Notes: generated by a model not told the origin, from the sequence alone. 64,000 nucleotides of DNA from Fibrobacter sp. (GCA_024398835.1 JAKSIK010000002.1:62001-126000), one strand, 5' to 3'. Counted from the stretch's first letter, positions 16,577 to 26,090 are shown. Translations and numbers: made by a program.

Positions 16577-17905
16577 ATGAATATTTCTGAAGCAGTATCT
16601 TTTATTTGTGAAAAGGCCAAAGGGGAGGCGGAGCAGTTTGATATCATTGCCTCCAATTCTCATTCCGAGGGTTTGTCGGTTTTTCAGGGCCAGGTGCAGA
16701 ATACGGAAATTTCAGATTCCGTGGGCCTTGGACTTCGTGTGATTCGGGATGGTCACCCTGGTTATGCTCATACGGAACGGCTTTCCAAGGATGCCTTGGA
16801 ACAGACCTTGAAAGATGCTTTGTGCCATACCCAGTGGACCGAAAAGGTGGAGATTGAACTTCCTTCGGATCAAGGCTTCAAGGACGATGGATTTAATTAC
16901 AATTCCAGTTTGGAAAGTTTGAATCTCGCCACCATGAAGGATGCTTGCATCGAACTGGAAAAAATGACGTTTGCGAAGTCCAGGGAGATTGAAAACATTC
17001 CATACCTGGGTGCGGACATGTCGTCTGGCAACTCCGTCATTGCAAACCATCGCGGCGTTTTCTATGAGACTAAGTCCAATTCTGCTTCCATTGGCGTTGG
17101 AGCAGTGGCCTCCCGCGATGGCGTCAAGAAGTTGGGAAATTTCTCCAAGTCTGGCCGTGACTGGAATGAATTTAATTTGGATGAAATTGCTTCCAAGGCT
17201 GCAGGCTATGCTACAGAACTCTTTGGCGCCAAGAAGATTGATGGCGGCAAGATTCCGGTGGTTTTCTCGGAACGGATTTCTGCCCGCGTTATCGGGATGT
17301 ACGTGCAGCCCTTCATCGCAGAAGCCATGCAGAAGGGCCTTTCCCGCTTGGCAGGGAAAGAGGGCGAGGTTATCGCCGCAAAGGGATTCTCTCTCTGGAG
17401 TGACCCTCAGGGCGAACTCTTCCAGCATCGCTACATGTATGATTCTGAGGGCTGCCCGACTCGTCGGGTGAAGGTGGTGGATGAAGGCGTCTTCACCTCG
17501 GCGCTTTACAATCTGGAGACTGCTGCAAAGGCGGGTTGCCAAACTACGGGCAATGGCGCTCGGGATTTTGGCACCAAGATGGCTACGGATTTCTACAACC
17601 TCTGTGTTCCTGCGGGCACCATGACCACAAACGAGCTGCTGAAGCTTTTCCCCAAGTGCCTCTTCGTGGTGCGCTTGGAGGGCAATTCCGGCTGTAACGC
17701 TACCAGCGGAGAACTCTCCATCGGGGCCCACGGCTTTTGGTGTGAGAATGGCGTTATCGCTCACCCGGTAGATAGCGTCACCTTGAGCGGAAACTTCTTT
17801 GACATTCTGCGCGACATCGTTGCTGTTGGCTCTGAATATCGGGACCCCTTCGCCAGCTATAAAGTGCCGGCCTTGGCGGTTTCTTCGCTTTCGGTCAGTG
17901 CATAG
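16577..17905 (+). CDS. pmbA: PmbA/TldE family protein
   Basis: The 442-residue protein belongs to the TldD/PmbA family; PmbA partners the metallopeptidase TldD in unfolded-peptide degradation and maturation of some modified peptides. Family features are the N-terminal SEGLSVFQGQVQNTEISDS, the central GGKIPVVFSERISARVIG segment, the C-terminal GNSGCNATSGELSIGAHGF motif and the TLSGNFFDILRDI block. It has no HExxxH motif, as expected for PmbA rather than TldD. tldD is not in the window. The ATG at 16577 is chosen over an in-frame TTG two codons upstream. Confidence 0.9.
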   Translation: MNISEAVSFICEKAKGEAEQFDIIASNSHSEGLSVFQGQVQNTEISDSVGLGLRVIRDGHPGYAHTERLSKDALEQTLKDALCHTQWTEKVEIELPSDQGFKDDGFNYNSSLESLNLATMKDACIELEKMTFAKSREIENIPYLGADMSSGNSVIANHRGVFYETKSNSASIGVGAVASRDGVKKLGNFSKSGRDWNEFNLDEIASKAAGYATELFGAKKIDGGKIPVVFSERISARVIGMYVQPFIAEAMQKGLSRLAGKEGEVIAAKGFSLWSDPQGELFQHRYMYDSEGCPTRRVKVVDEGVFTSALYNLETAAKAGCQTTGNGARDFGTKMATDFYNLCVPAGTMTTNELLKLFPKCLFVVRLEGNSGCNATSGELSIGAHGFWCENGVIAHPVDSVTLSGNFFDILRDIVAVGSEYRDPFASYKVPALAVSSLSVSA

Positions 17906-18024
17906 GGCCGTTTTTTACGGATGTAAACGTTTTTCGAACTCGCGTGCCTCTTTTTGTGACGTGAAAAGTTTATTTTAACTCCCGTAGTGAATTTTATTTC
18001 GCGCAGTAGCGCAAAGGATGAAAT

Positions 18025-18759
18025 ATGATTGATGTGAAGGGTAAATGGTGCCTCGTCACTGGCGGATGCCGTGGTGTAGGTCGCCTGACGGCTATCGAAA
18101 TGGCGAAACTGGGTGCAAACATCATCTTGCAGGGCCGTGACAAGAGCCATGCCGAAAAGGTGATGGCGGAAATCAAGCCTTTTGGCGTGGAAGTTCGCGC
18201 TGTGGGCTGCAATCTGGAAAACGAAGCTGAAATCGATGCCGCCCTCGCAGAGATTGATTCCTGGGGCGTGCAGGTGGACTTGGTGTTCAACAACGCGGGC
18301 CTCATGAGCCACTACTTCACTGATTACACCACCAACACCATGGAAGACTTCCATCAGGCCATGGCGGTGAACTTCTTTGCCCCCATCAAGATTGTGTACC
18401 ACTTCTTGCCGGGCATGATCAAGCGTGGTTTTGGCCGTATGCAGCTTACTACGAGCGGTATCGCCAACGAGCCTGAACTTTCCGCTTATGCTGCTGCAAA
18501 GGCTGCTCTCACCAAGTTTGTGAAGGACTTTGCCTGCAAGCTGAACGGCACCGACGTGATGATGAACGTCATGGACCCGGGTTGGCTCCGCACGGATTTG
18601 GGCGGTCCTAACGCTCCTAACGCTCCAGAGTCTGTGATTCCGGGTTCCATGGTCAGCGTGCTTTTGGACGACAAGAAGAGCGGTCGCTGGTTCAGCGCCC
18701 AGGAATTTACGGGTATGTCCATTGCCGACGCCGTGGAAAAGGGCAAGACCATCGAATAA
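18025..18759 (+). CDS. Short-chain dehydrogenase/reductase
   Basis: The 244-residue product is a classical SDR with the NAD(P)-binding motif TGGCRGVGRL (residues 12-21), the NNAGLMSHYF motif, and the catalytic pair in SAYAAAKAALTKF, where Y-x-x-x-K is intact. A serine (TTSGIANE) precedes it. The substrate cannot be told from sequence. AAAGGA lies before the ATG. A terminator follows 21 bases after the stop. Confidence 0.9.
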   Translation: MIDVKGKWCLVTGGCRGVGRLTAIEMAKLGANIILQGRDKSHAEKVMAEIKPFGVEVRAVGCNLENEAEIDAALAEIDSWGVQVDLVFNNAGLMSHYFTDYTTNTMEDFHQAMAVNFFAPIKIVYHFLPGMIKRGFGRMQLTTSGIANEPELSAYAAAKAALTKFVKDFACKLNGTDVMMNVMDPGWLRTDLGGPNAPNAPESVIPGSMVSVLLDDKKSGRWFSAQEFTGMSIADAVEKGKTIE

Positions 18760-18780
18760 ATCCAGTTTTTCTGAATATGG

Positions 18781-18807
18781 AGGCGGGCTTCGGCCTGCCT
18801 TTTTTTA
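18781..18807 (+). terminator. Rho-independent terminator after the SDR gene
   Basis: AGGCGGGC (18781-18788) pairs with GCCTGCCT (18793-18800) around a TTCG tetraloop, followed by six T residues that merge with the next promoter box. Confidence 0.85.
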
Positions 18808-18811
18808 TATT
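18806..18811 (+). promoter_or_regulatory. TATATT -10 box of the dCMP deaminase gene
   Basis: TATATT overlaps the terminator T-run and ends only seven bases before the start codon, so the transcript would begin at or next to the ATG. Confidence 0.45.
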
Positions 18812-18818
18812 CCTGCTC

Positions 18819-19382
18819 ATGAACAAGAATGAATCCCGTACCAAGCTTCGCGATGAAGTCTATACCCAGATGATGTGTGCCCAGGCACGCCTCAGTAAAG
18901 ACCAGAATACCCAGATGGGGGCTGTCCTCGTCAGTGCCGACGGCCGTGTGCTCAGCACGGGCTATAATGGCGCTCCGGCCGGTTTTGATGACGAAACTGT
19001 GCCGTATACCCGTGAAAAGCAGCTGCTGGCCTACGACTTGCAAGATGCCGATACGGGCGAGGTGCTGAGCCATCATGAGTTTGAGGCGAACAAGTACCCC
19101 TTCATGGTTCATGCGGAAATCAACGCCCTCCATTATGCCCGCGGAAAGGTGCCTCCGGGATGCAAACTCTATGTGATTGGTTTCCCCTGCGAGCGCTGCG
19201 CCCTGGATGTGAGCTTGGCGGGCGTTTCTGAGGTCTTTGTGACCAAGGATGATTACGACCCCAAGTCCACCCTGAACAACAGCCGTGATACGGCCTACTA
19301 CATGTTTGCCCAGGCGGGAATTGTGGTAACCCTGTGTGGTAAGCGTCTCCGCCCTGTGGTGGTAAAGCCGAACAAGGCTTAA
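18819..19382 (+). CDS. dCMP/cytidine deaminase family protein
   Basis: The 187-residue protein carries the zinc deaminase motifs HAEINALHYARG and PCERCALDV, and the substrate segment MGAVLVSADGRVLSTGYNGAP, matching ComEB/dCMP deaminases. It would convert dCMP to dUMP, feeding the thymidylate synthase encoded downstream at 24549. A longer frame starts at 18777 but would cross a terminator and promoter box, so the ATG at 18819 is chosen. Confidence 0.9.
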   Translation: MNKNESRTKLRDEVYTQMMCAQARLSKDQNTQMGAVLVSADGRVLSTGYNGAPAGFDDETVPYTREKQLLAYDLQDADTGEVLSHHEFEANKYPFMVHAEINALHYARGKVPPGCKLYVIGFPCERCALDVSLAGVSEVFVTKDDYDPKSTLNNSRDTAYYMFAQAGIVVTLCGKRLRPVVVKPNKA

Positions 19383-19394
19383 CAGCCTTATTTT
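19374..19394 (+). terminator. Weak terminator overlapping the deaminase stop
   Basis: AAGGCT (19374-19379) pairs with AGCCTT (19384-19389) around TAAC, followed by ATTTTG. A second small hairpin TTCCGC/GCGGAA lies at 19413-19426. Confidence 0.4.
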
Positions 19395-19532
19395 GCGTGA
19401 AAATAGCTGAATTTCCGCTTGCGGAATCTCACATTTTGCGGTAAATCACATCTTGGCACTTTCCCCTATATAAGGGCAAAAAAATTTCATATTTTTTATA
19501 TGTTAAAATGCCCTAGGGGTCTTTGAGGTTTT

Positions 19533-21167
19533 ATGAGTTTCAAAATTTCAATGTTTCGCTTGCTTCCGGTAATGCTTCTTGTTCCGGCACTTGCCTTCTC
19601 TGCTTCCGCAGTGGGTAAGGTTCGTTCCGTCCTCGGTGAGGTGGATCGCCAAAAAGCTAAGCAGAAGGATTGGGCTCCGCTTCGCGTTTCTTCCCCCATC
19701 TATCAGACGGACCGTGTTCGTACGGGTCAGGAATCCGAGGTGGTGTTCGGTCTCCCTGATGGCAGTATCATCACCATTGCAGAATTTGCCGAAGTGGAAA
19801 TGTCCCAGCTTCTGGAGTCCGATGGCAAGGGTGCATTCAAGACCCGCTTGGATATCAAGAAGGGTCATGTGAATTTCGCAGTACATAAACTGAAAGAGAA
19901 AAAGTCTTCCTTCACCTTCAAGACTGCGACCGCAACCGCTGCTATTCGCGGTACGAATGGCTTTATCGGTGGCGGAGACACCTTCTTTGCTAGTTTGGCC
20001 ACCGGTAAGTTGGAAATCTCCCTCAACAAGGCTCCCAAGGCTAAGAAAGGTAAAAAGAAGTCTAAACCTCAGTCTGTGAACATCGTTGCTGGTGAAACAG
20101 TGATTGGCGCTGACACTTTGGTCACCATGAAACTTGCTTCTTCCGGCGATACCAAGTTTGCCAAGAAGGTGGAAGCAATCATTGCTTCTGGGGAAAAGGA
20201 TGTCAAGGTCCTCGTCAAGAAGATTGAAGAGGCCGATGCCGCCCATCAGGAAGAACTGAAGAATGCGACTAAGGTAGAACCTACGGATGGCTTCACTCTC
20301 AACACAACATCTCCGGTTTCCATTTGCGATGAGGGCCTCACCATTGAGGGTTCTTACTTCACTAAGGATACCAGCGCTTCTTTGATCTTGAAGGTCGGCT
20401 CCTTCACTTCCGAAAACTTGATTATGGTTGCTGATGGAAAGCCCCATAACTTCTCCCAGAAGATTGCTCTCAGTGATGCCAACAATCTGTGGAATGAAAC
20501 TTCTGCCACAATCTCTTTTGTGGCAGGTAGCATTGTGGATGTGAAGAATGTCGATTTGACGGTAGATAAGGCTTGTCCTGGCGTGAACCAGAAGGCTCCG
20601 TCTCTCAAGTTCCTCTCCTATGACTCTATCGCCTGTAAGATGTTCGTCTCTGTAGGGGAAATGCTGGGCGATGCAGGTATTTTGACTATTTCTAACGACG
20701 GCGCTCCAGTGATGGAAGAGGCTCTCACTCGTAACGAACAGAAGCGTGTGTCGCTATCCTCTGGAGTTCATAAGTATGAGTTCTCCATGAAGGACCAGGC
20801 CGGAAACGAAGCCAAGATGGAAAAGGATTTGGGCTGCTATCCTGTGAAACACTTTAATATCGATGTCTATGGAAATGCCAAGGAAGTCCTGAAAGTTCCG
20901 CCTCCGCCAAAGGGAATGCAGGACCGTATTACCAAAACGCTCCAGTTTAAGATTCGTAGCCCTGAAAATGACCCCCTATATCTGTACAAGGTGACTGTAA
21001 AGCATAATGGAAAAGTTATATTACAGGAGTCCTTGGCGCAGATCCAGTCTCTAGATTACCAGATACCCTTAGATCTGATGCGGAACGCTCAAAATCGCTT
21101 TGATATTGAAGTCGTTCACAAGAGTGGCTTTACGGCCAAGGCGCAGAAGATCTTTGAGGTTCGTTGA
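19533..21167 (+). CDS. Secreted FecR-domain protein
   Basis: The 544-residue product has a signal peptide (FRLLPVMLLVPALAFSASA) and then a FecR domain (about residues 28-150: GKVRSVLGEVDRQ, RVRTGQESEVVFGLPDGS, then FKTATATAAIRGTNGF). Stand-alone secreted FecR proteins are common in Fibrobacter, spirochaetes and deltaproteobacteria and are not tied to iron signalling. The C-terminal 350 residues form beta-rich repeats, perhaps Ig-like. Its stop overlaps the next start (TGATG), so it is translationally coupled to the outer-membrane protein, and the two probably work together at the surface. Confidence 0.8.
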   Translation: MSFKISMFRLLPVMLLVPALAFSASAVGKVRSVLGEVDRQKAKQKDWAPLRVSSPIYQTDRVRTGQESEVVFGLPDGSIITIAEFAEVEMSQLLESDGKGAFKTRLDIKKGHVNFAVHKLKEKKSSFTFKTATATAAIRGTNGFIGGGDTFFASLATGKLEISLNKAPKAKKGKKKSKPQSVNIVAGETVIGADTLVTMKLASSGDTKFAKKVEAIIASGEKDVKVLVKKIEEADAAHQEELKNATKVEPTDGFTLNTTSPVSICDEGLTIEGSYFTKDTSASLILKVGSFTSENLIMVADGKPHNFSQKIALSDANNLWNETSATISFVAGSIVDVKNVDLTVDKACPGVNQKAPSLKFLSYDSIACKMFVSVGEMLGDAGILTISNDGAPVMEEALTRNEQKRVSLSSGVHKYEFSMKDQAGNEAKMEKDLGCYPVKHFNIDVYGNAKEVLKVPPPPKGMQDRITKTLQFKIRSPENDPLYLYKVTVKHNGKVILQESLAQIQSLDYQIPLDLMRNAQNRFDIEVVHKSGFTAKAQKIFEVR

Positions 21168-24100
21168 TGGGATTTGGTGTACGGCTTCTAGCGTGTATTT
21201 TAATGGCTGCCCCGCTTGTTATGGCGGAGGCAGCTCCTTCTATTTTAAAGGGTGAGGTTTCGGGCTTCTTGAAGGCCGCTAATTCCCCATATATCGTTCA
21301 AGAAACAATTATGGTTCCCGAGGGCAAGGCTCTGGTTGTGGAGGCAGGAACGGTTGTGGATTTTGCTCCGGGTACAGGCTTGGATGTGCAGGGTGGTTCT
21401 GTCGCCTTTGTGGGTGAGAGTGGACAGCCTGTGGTGCTCAAGTCTCAAAATCCCGATGCTTATTGGAATGGCATTTCGGTAACCGGTCAGCGCTCTGCGA
21501 AATTCCAGAACGTGTATATCTCTAATGCCGAAATTGGCCTTGCGGTGGAGAATGGCATTGCTGAACTACGCGATGTAAATTTTGAAAATATCAGAAGCAT
21601 CGGTTTGTATGCCAAGGCTGCTTCCGTAGATGTCCATTGGGGTTCGTTTAAGAATGGGAAGGGGGTTGCTCTTTGGGCTTCCAACAAATCATTCGTGAAT
21701 GTTGATGCGACGGCATTCTACCAGAATAAGGTGGCTGTAGTTGCGGGGGAGAATTCAAACCTTAACCTCCAGTTGTCTAATCTGGCGCATAATGATTGTG
21801 CAATTCTGGATATGGAAAACAACAATTTCCATCAATTGCGTTCCAAAGTGGAACAAAACCAGGTTGGCCTGATTTCCTCGGACATGCCCTCGGATGAGTT
21901 TAAGGCTATTGTTCACGGCAATGCCACTGATTTTTCACAAACGGTGCAGGCAACTGTTTCAACTTTGCCTGATGAACCTTCCAACGCTTTCTCGGAACGT
22001 TTTAGACCTGTGGCCCAGTTGGTGGGGGCAGGCGCGGCTGATTCTTCTTGGACTGTTAGCGGGAACTTGGAAGTCTCTGGAGGGTATCATCATGTGATGA
22101 CACGCCATAACCATTCCGGCGAGGATTACGTTATGGGGTCTGATACGGTAGAGAATGGTAAGCGTTATAAGAATTACTTCCAGACCCCCGGATTCTTCAC
22201 CAACTGGAATGCCTATCTCTCCATGGAATCTCCTAGCGGTCAGTTGTTGGAATTCTCTGCTGATATTTCGGCAGACAAGTGGAATAAATTCAATCCTGAA
22301 AATGTGTTGGCGGTGTATAGCGATAATATGCAGCGCGCTGCTGTAGGTGACATTTACCTCTCGGCGGGTGAAGCCTATTTGGCTGGCGTAAACATCTTGG
22401 GCGGTTCCTACGACTTGAATCTTTTCAACAATCGTGCCGGTGAGCCACTGTTTGTGCTTTCTGCATTTGGTGGTGAATCTCAAAAACCGAAGGTTGTGGG
22501 TGAACGGGACGAGGACATTTATAACGATTACATTGAAGATGGTGAAGGCGTTCCTCAGGAATTATTGGTGGGCGGTAAGATTCGCTGGAATATGCACCGT
22601 CGCTTCAATGGAACGTTGGGCTTTATTGGTAGCAAGGATTTTCTAGAAGACCCTCTTCTCCGTGATGGGATGAATGATAACGTGAATACTGCGTCTCCTG
22701 TTGTCACGTCAAAGACCTTCTTTGCGGATGGTAACTGGCTGTTCTTCCCGGGTGATATTGAATTGAATGGTCAGGTGGCTATTGGAGCTGCCGACACTAC
22801 CAATGCGGAACTGCAACGTGCCATCAATGAGGTCTTTGTGGATGCGGGTCTTGATGCAAGCAACTTCGCAAAACTTCGCCGTTTGATGGCAAATCCCAAC
22901 CTGGTGAATCGCATGGACGAGGGTGAATTGGAAGAGTTCTTTGGCGACAACTCCATGAAGACTGTTTCTGAAATGCGTCAGGAGTTGATTGCCCTTTTGA
23001 ATGCAGCAAAACAAGTGCAGCAAAAATACAAGAGTGCAGAAAAGTCTCCTAGCGAAGTGAAGAACTGGGATGGCCAGAACTACTCTGTCGCAGCATCTCT
23101 CCGTTGGGCTATTGGAAATACCTTGATTAACGGCCATCTTGCTTTTGTAGGTGCAGATTTTTACAGTGCTGGCTCTCCTGACTTGCGCCAGAACTCCAGA
23201 GAATTCGGTGGAAGCATTGATCAAAAGATTTTTGACTTCTGGAAGTTGAATGCGGGTTACGAACTTGTTGTAGAAAATGCATCCCACGGCAACAAGTACA
23301 ACATCTTCGGTCTTTCTGAGGGCACGGAATGGGGATTCTCCTTTGGCGCAGAAGACGATTGGCTTGAAGAACATGAGCAGGATGACAATCGGACCCTTTA
23401 CGACCATACGGCATCATTGGGTAACGTTTTTGATGTCGGCAAACTGCTTCAGATTTCGGTCAATTACTCTTTGAATCTTCGTAGTCGCTGGACGAATCAA
23501 CGCCTCTATGCGGATTATTCGGCGGCTTCTGGAATTTATAATGATTCTTGGTTTAAACCTCGCAATGGTAAGGGAACGGTCAAATTGCTGGACGGCTCTG
23601 ACACTTTGGAATTGGATTCTCTTCGCTGGTCCGATTACTACGGGCTTGCATCTGAACCGTTCCTGGCAACCCAGTTCAATGAACGCATTGCAAAGCATAC
23701 CTGGAATTTGGAATTCAAGTTCAATCTTCCGAAGAATGTGTTGAAGGTGGGCGGTGCCTGGACTTTCCGTCGAGACCTCTCTTACTTTAAGCAGGATGGC
23801 TTGATGGATGATTTAGATTTCTCGGATGAAACTTATGGAATTCTTGGGTATTACTTCCATGGGGCCGATTATTTCGAACAACGCTATCCCGTTTCTCTGG
23901 TGACTACGCTGGATGGTTTCCGGAACATGATTTCTGTAACGCCGCGGTACAAGCTTTATAATCGGGACGATATGGAAGATTTTGAATGGAAACTCATAGA
24001 CAATATGACCATCAGCTTGTCTAAGGACTTCATCGACCTCTCTCTGGCAGGCGCGGTCCGTCAGGAATTTATGGGTCGCGATGAAGGCTCCGAACGCATT

Positions 24101-24268
24101 AATGAAAGCGAATCCGATTACGAGGGCAGCCTTTCCCTCAAGTTCTTCCATACTCAGAACCTGACGACGGAATGGACGGTGGGCAGCTTCATTAGCTACA
24201 GACCCGATAATCGGGCTGACGAATATAAGGATATTTTCGGAATCCTGACCTTGAACTACATGTTCTAG
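21167..24268 (+). CDS. Large outer-membrane protein with an N-terminal beta-helix
   Basis: The 1033-residue product has a signal peptide (LLACILMAAPLVMAEA). Residues 30-230 hold short hydrophobic repeats typical of a right-handed parallel beta-helix (VVEAGTVVDFAPGTGLDVQG, then VYISNAEIGLAVENGIAELR). The remaining 800 residues alternate in the manner of beta-strands, with many aromatic residues, and the protein ends in phenylalanine (LTLNYMF), the usual mark of an outer-membrane barrel. I do not recognise a named family. It overlaps the FecR gene by one base, implying a two-protein system. Confidence 0.75.
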   Translation: MGFGVRLLACILMAAPLVMAEAAPSILKGEVSGFLKAANSPYIVQETIMVPEGKALVVEAGTVVDFAPGTGLDVQGGSVAFVGESGQPVVLKSQNPDAYWNGISVTGQRSAKFQNVYISNAEIGLAVENGIAELRDVNFENIRSIGLYAKAASVDVHWGSFKNGKGVALWASNKSFVNVDATAFYQNKVAVVAGENSNLNLQLSNLAHNDCAILDMENNNFHQLRSKVEQNQVGLISSDMPSDEFKAIVHGNATDFSQTVQATVSTLPDEPSNAFSERFRPVAQLVGAGAADSSWTVSGNLEVSGGYHHVMTRHNHSGEDYVMGSDTVENGKRYKNYFQTPGFFTNWNAYLSMESPSGQLLEFSADISADKWNKFNPENVLAVYSDNMQRAAVGDIYLSAGEAYLAGVNILGGSYDLNLFNNRAGEPLFVLSAFGGESQKPKVVGERDEDIYNDYIEDGEGVPQELLVGGKIRWNMHRRFNGTLGFIGSKDFLEDPLLRDGMNDNVNTASPVVTSKTFFADGNWLFFPGDIELNGQVAIGAADTTNAELQRAINEVFVDAGLDASNFAKLRRLMANPNLVNRMDEGELEEFFGDNSMKTVSEMRQELIALLNAAKQVQQKYKSAEKSPSEVKNWDGQNYSVAASLRWAIGNTLINGHLAFVGADFYSAGSPDLRQNSREFGGSIDQKIFDFWKLNAGYELVVENASHGNKYNIFGLSEGTEWGFSFGAEDDWLEEHEQDDNRTLYDHTASLGNVFDVGKLLQISVNYSLNLRSRWTNQRLYADYSAASGIYNDSWFKPRNGKGTVKLLDGSDTLELDSLRWSDYYGLASEPFLATQFNERIAKHTWNLEFKFNLPKNVLKVGGAWTFRRDLSYFKQDGLMDDLDFSDETYGILGYYFHGADYFEQRYPVSLVTTLDGFRNMISVTPRYKLYNRDDMEDFEWKLIDNMTISLSKDFIDLSLAGAVRQEFMGRDEGSERINESESDYEGSLSLKFFHTQNLTTEWTVGSFISYRPDNRADEYKDIFGILTLNYMF

Positions 24269-24301
24269 GCCAAAAATCCCCATTTTTTTGAAAAAATCCC
24301 C

Positions 24302-24329
24302 TTGACAGTGTCAAGGGTTTATCTATATT
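24302..24329 (+). promoter_or_regulatory. Promoter of tRNA-Asn
   Basis: TTGACA at 24302-24307 and TATATT at 24324-24329 are separated by 16 bases, a near-consensus housekeeping promoter 37 bases before the tRNA. TTGACA is part of the palindrome TTGACAGTGTCAA. Confidence 0.75.
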
Positions 24330-24366
24330 TGGAGCCGTCGGTGAGAGTAATCTCGCTGGCTGACAT

Positions 24367-24439
24367 TGCCTCATAGCTCAGTTGGTAGAGCCCGCGACTG
24401 TTAATCGCGTTGTCCTTGGTTCGAGTCCAAGCGAGGCAG
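24367..24439 (+). tRNA. tRNA-Asn (GTT)
   Basis: The cloverleaf is clear. The acceptor 5' strand is TGCCTCA, the D arm GCTCAGTTGGTAGAGC, the anticodon arm CGCGA-CTGTTAA-TCGCG with anticodon GTT, and the T arm CTTGG-TTCGAGT-CCAAG. The 3' acceptor strand is CGAGGCA followed by discriminator G. The seventh acceptor pair is an A-C mismatch. CCA is not encoded. A promoter precedes it and a terminator follows. Confidence 0.92.
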
Positions 24440-24445
24440 CTCAAG

Positions 24446-24481
24446 AGCCCTCAGCGTTAGCTGAGGGCTTCTTGTTTTTTG
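24446..24481 (+). terminator. Terminator after tRNA-Asn
   Basis: AGCCCTCAGC (24446-24455) pairs perfectly with GCTGAGGGCT (24460-24469) around GTTA, followed by TCTTGTTTTTT. A partial copy of the 3' arm (GCTGAGGGTTTCTTG) recurs at about 24491-24506. Confidence 0.9.
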
Positions 24482-24517
24482 TTTTCGAAAGCTGAGGGTT
24501 TCTTGTTTTTACACCGC

Positions 24518-24533
24518 TGTTTTTGCAAAAACA
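24518..24533 (+). repeat. 16-base palindrome upstream of thyA
   Basis: TGTTTTTGCAAAAACA is a perfect inverted repeat ending 15 bases before the thyA start. It could be an operator or an accident of AT-rich sequence. Confidence 0.5.
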
Positions 24534-24548
24534 TGTTATTTTTAGAGC

Positions 24549-25361
24549 ATGCAGCAATACCTCGAATTACTACAAGATATTTTGGATAATGGCGTTGATC
24601 GTTCCGACCGTACGGGCACTGGCACCCGCAGTGTTTTCGGTCGCCAAAAGCGCTTTGACCTTTCACAGGGCTTCCCGTGCCTCACCACGAAGAAGCTTCA
24701 CTTGCGTTCCATCATTCACGAACTTCTGTGGTTCTTGAAGGGAGATACCAACATCAAGTATCTTCACGATAACAAGGTCTCCATTTGGGATGAATGGGCT
24801 GATGAAAATGGCGACCTGGGGCCTGTGTATGGGCACCAGTGGCGTAGCTGGCCGACTCCCGATGGTGGTCACATCGACCAGATTCAGAACTTGGTGAATA
24901 GCCTCAAGAACAATCCGGATTCTCGCCGCCATCTGGTGTGCGCCTGGAATGTGGCTGAGGTGGACAAGATGGCTCTACCTCCCTGCCATTGCCTCTTTCA
25001 GTTCTATGTAGGCGGTGTCGGTAAGACGGGCAAGCGTAAACTTAGCTGCCAGCTGTATCAGCGCAGTGCAGACACGTTCCTGGGTGTCCCGTTTAACATT
25101 GCTTCATACTCGCTTCTGACCATGATGCTGGCTCAGGTTTGCGATTACGAACCCGGCGAATTCGTCCATACCTTTGGCGATCTTCATCTGTATATGAATC
25201 ATTTTGACCAGGCGAAGGAACAGCTTTCCCGCACGCCTCGTAAGCTCCCCACCATGAAGATTAATCCGGATGTGAAGGACTTGTTTGAATTCAAGTTTGA
25301 GGATTTTGAATTGGTGGACTACGATCCGTACCCGACCATCAAAGCACCGATTGCGGTGTAA
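24549..25361 (+). CDS. thyA: Thymidylate synthase
   Basis: ThyA methylates dUMP to dTMP using methylenetetrahydrofolate, which it leaves as dihydrofolate. The 270-residue protein shows [14 protein letters not shown] near residue 20, the catalytic cysteine in [12 protein letters not shown], the [22 protein letters not shown] block and the HLYMNH segment. folA, which recycles dihydrofolate, lies 235 bases downstream, and dCMP deaminase about 5 kb upstream. Confidence 0.97.
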   Translation: MQQYLELLQDILDNGVDRSDRTGTGTRSVFGRQKRFDLSQGFPCLTTKKLHLRSIIHELLWFLKGDTNIKYLHDNKVSIWDEWADENGDLGPVYGHQWRSWPTPDGGHIDQIQNLVNSLKNNPDSRRHLVCAWNVAEVDKMALPPCHCLFQFYVGGVGKTGKRKLSCQLYQRSADTFLGVPFNIASYSLLTMMLAQVCDYEPGEFVHTFGDLHLYMNHFDQAKEQLSRTPRKLPTMKINPDVKDLFEFKFEDFELVDYDPYPTIKAPIAV

Positions 25362-25596
25362 TAATGCTGAATGCAGAATTATGTCTAATGAAATACCTCG
25401 CCTGAGATAATTATGAATTGTGAAGTACGAGATATGTCTGGCGAGGTATTGCTCCGGAGACCTAATTGTGAATTTTGTCGAGGCGAGCGCTGAGATTTAA
25501 TTATGAATTATGAAGTATGAATTATGAGATGTATCTGTCGGAGAGTTTCGCCTGAGATTTAATTTTGCATTTTGAATTTTGAATTGTGGATTGCCT
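25362..25596 (+). repeat. AT-rich intergenic repeat block between thyA and folA
   Basis: The gap holds degenerate copies of AATTATGAATTATGAAGTA-like words interspersed with GCCTGAGAT/CGAGGTA-like words (TACCTCGCCTGAGAT, GGCGAGGTATTG). No gene is visible. GGCGAGGTAT and ATACCTCGCC form an inverted pair. Confidence 0.65.
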
Positions 25597-26085
25597 ATGC
25601 TTCTTTCTGCTATTGTTGCTGTTTCTGAGAATAACGTCATTGGTCGGGATGGTCATCTCCCGTGGCATTTGTCCCTAGACTTAAAGCGGTTTAAGGCCAT
25701 CACTACGGGTCATTCCATCATTCTTGGCCGGAAGAACTATGACGACATTGGACGACCGCTGCCAAACCGCACCAACTATGTGCTGACCCGCAATCCGGAT
25801 TTTGTGGCGGAAGGCTGCATTGTCTGCGGTAACCTCTCGCAGGCGATTTCTGCGGCGGAAGCTGCAGGGGAGTCAGAGACTTTCATCATCGGCGGTGCCG
25901 CGGTTTATCGCGAGGCCATGCCTTTGGTAAAGAAACTCTACTTCACGAAGGTGCTTTCCCAGGTGGACGGGGATGTGTTCTTTCCGGAATGGGGCGAGGG
26001 CTGGCGCATGGTGAGCGAGGAACGTTTTGAAGCCGACGAGAAGAACGACTTCCCGACGGTGTTTCAGGTCTGGGAACGCGACTAG
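25597..26085 (+). CDS. folA: Dihydrofolate reductase
   Basis: FolA reduces dihydrofolate to tetrahydrofolate with NADPH. The 162-residue protein begins MLLSAIVAVSENNVIGRDG, has LPWHLSLDLKRFKAIT (catalytic acidic residue replaced by the usual D in LDLKRFK), GRKNYDDIGRPLPNRTNYVLTR-type NADPH segment and the IIGGAAVYREAMPL motif. The ATG at 25597 gives the standard start; an upstream ATG in the repeat would add residues that do not belong to the family. The next gene starts six bases after the stop. Confidence 0.95.
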   Translation: MLLSAIVAVSENNVIGRDGHLPWHLSLDLKRFKAITTGHSIILGRKNYDDIGRPLPNRTNYVLTRNPDFVAEGCIVCGNLSQAISAAEAAGESETFIIGGAAVYREAMPLVKKLYFTKVLSQVDGDVFFPEWGEGWRMVSEERFEADEKNDFPTVFQVWERD

Positions 26086-26090
26086 ATTTT

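Noticed and set aside
17906..18024. Terminator in the pmbA-SDR gap
   Set aside because: CCGTTTTTTACGG is a weak stem and no T-run follows a strong hairpin.
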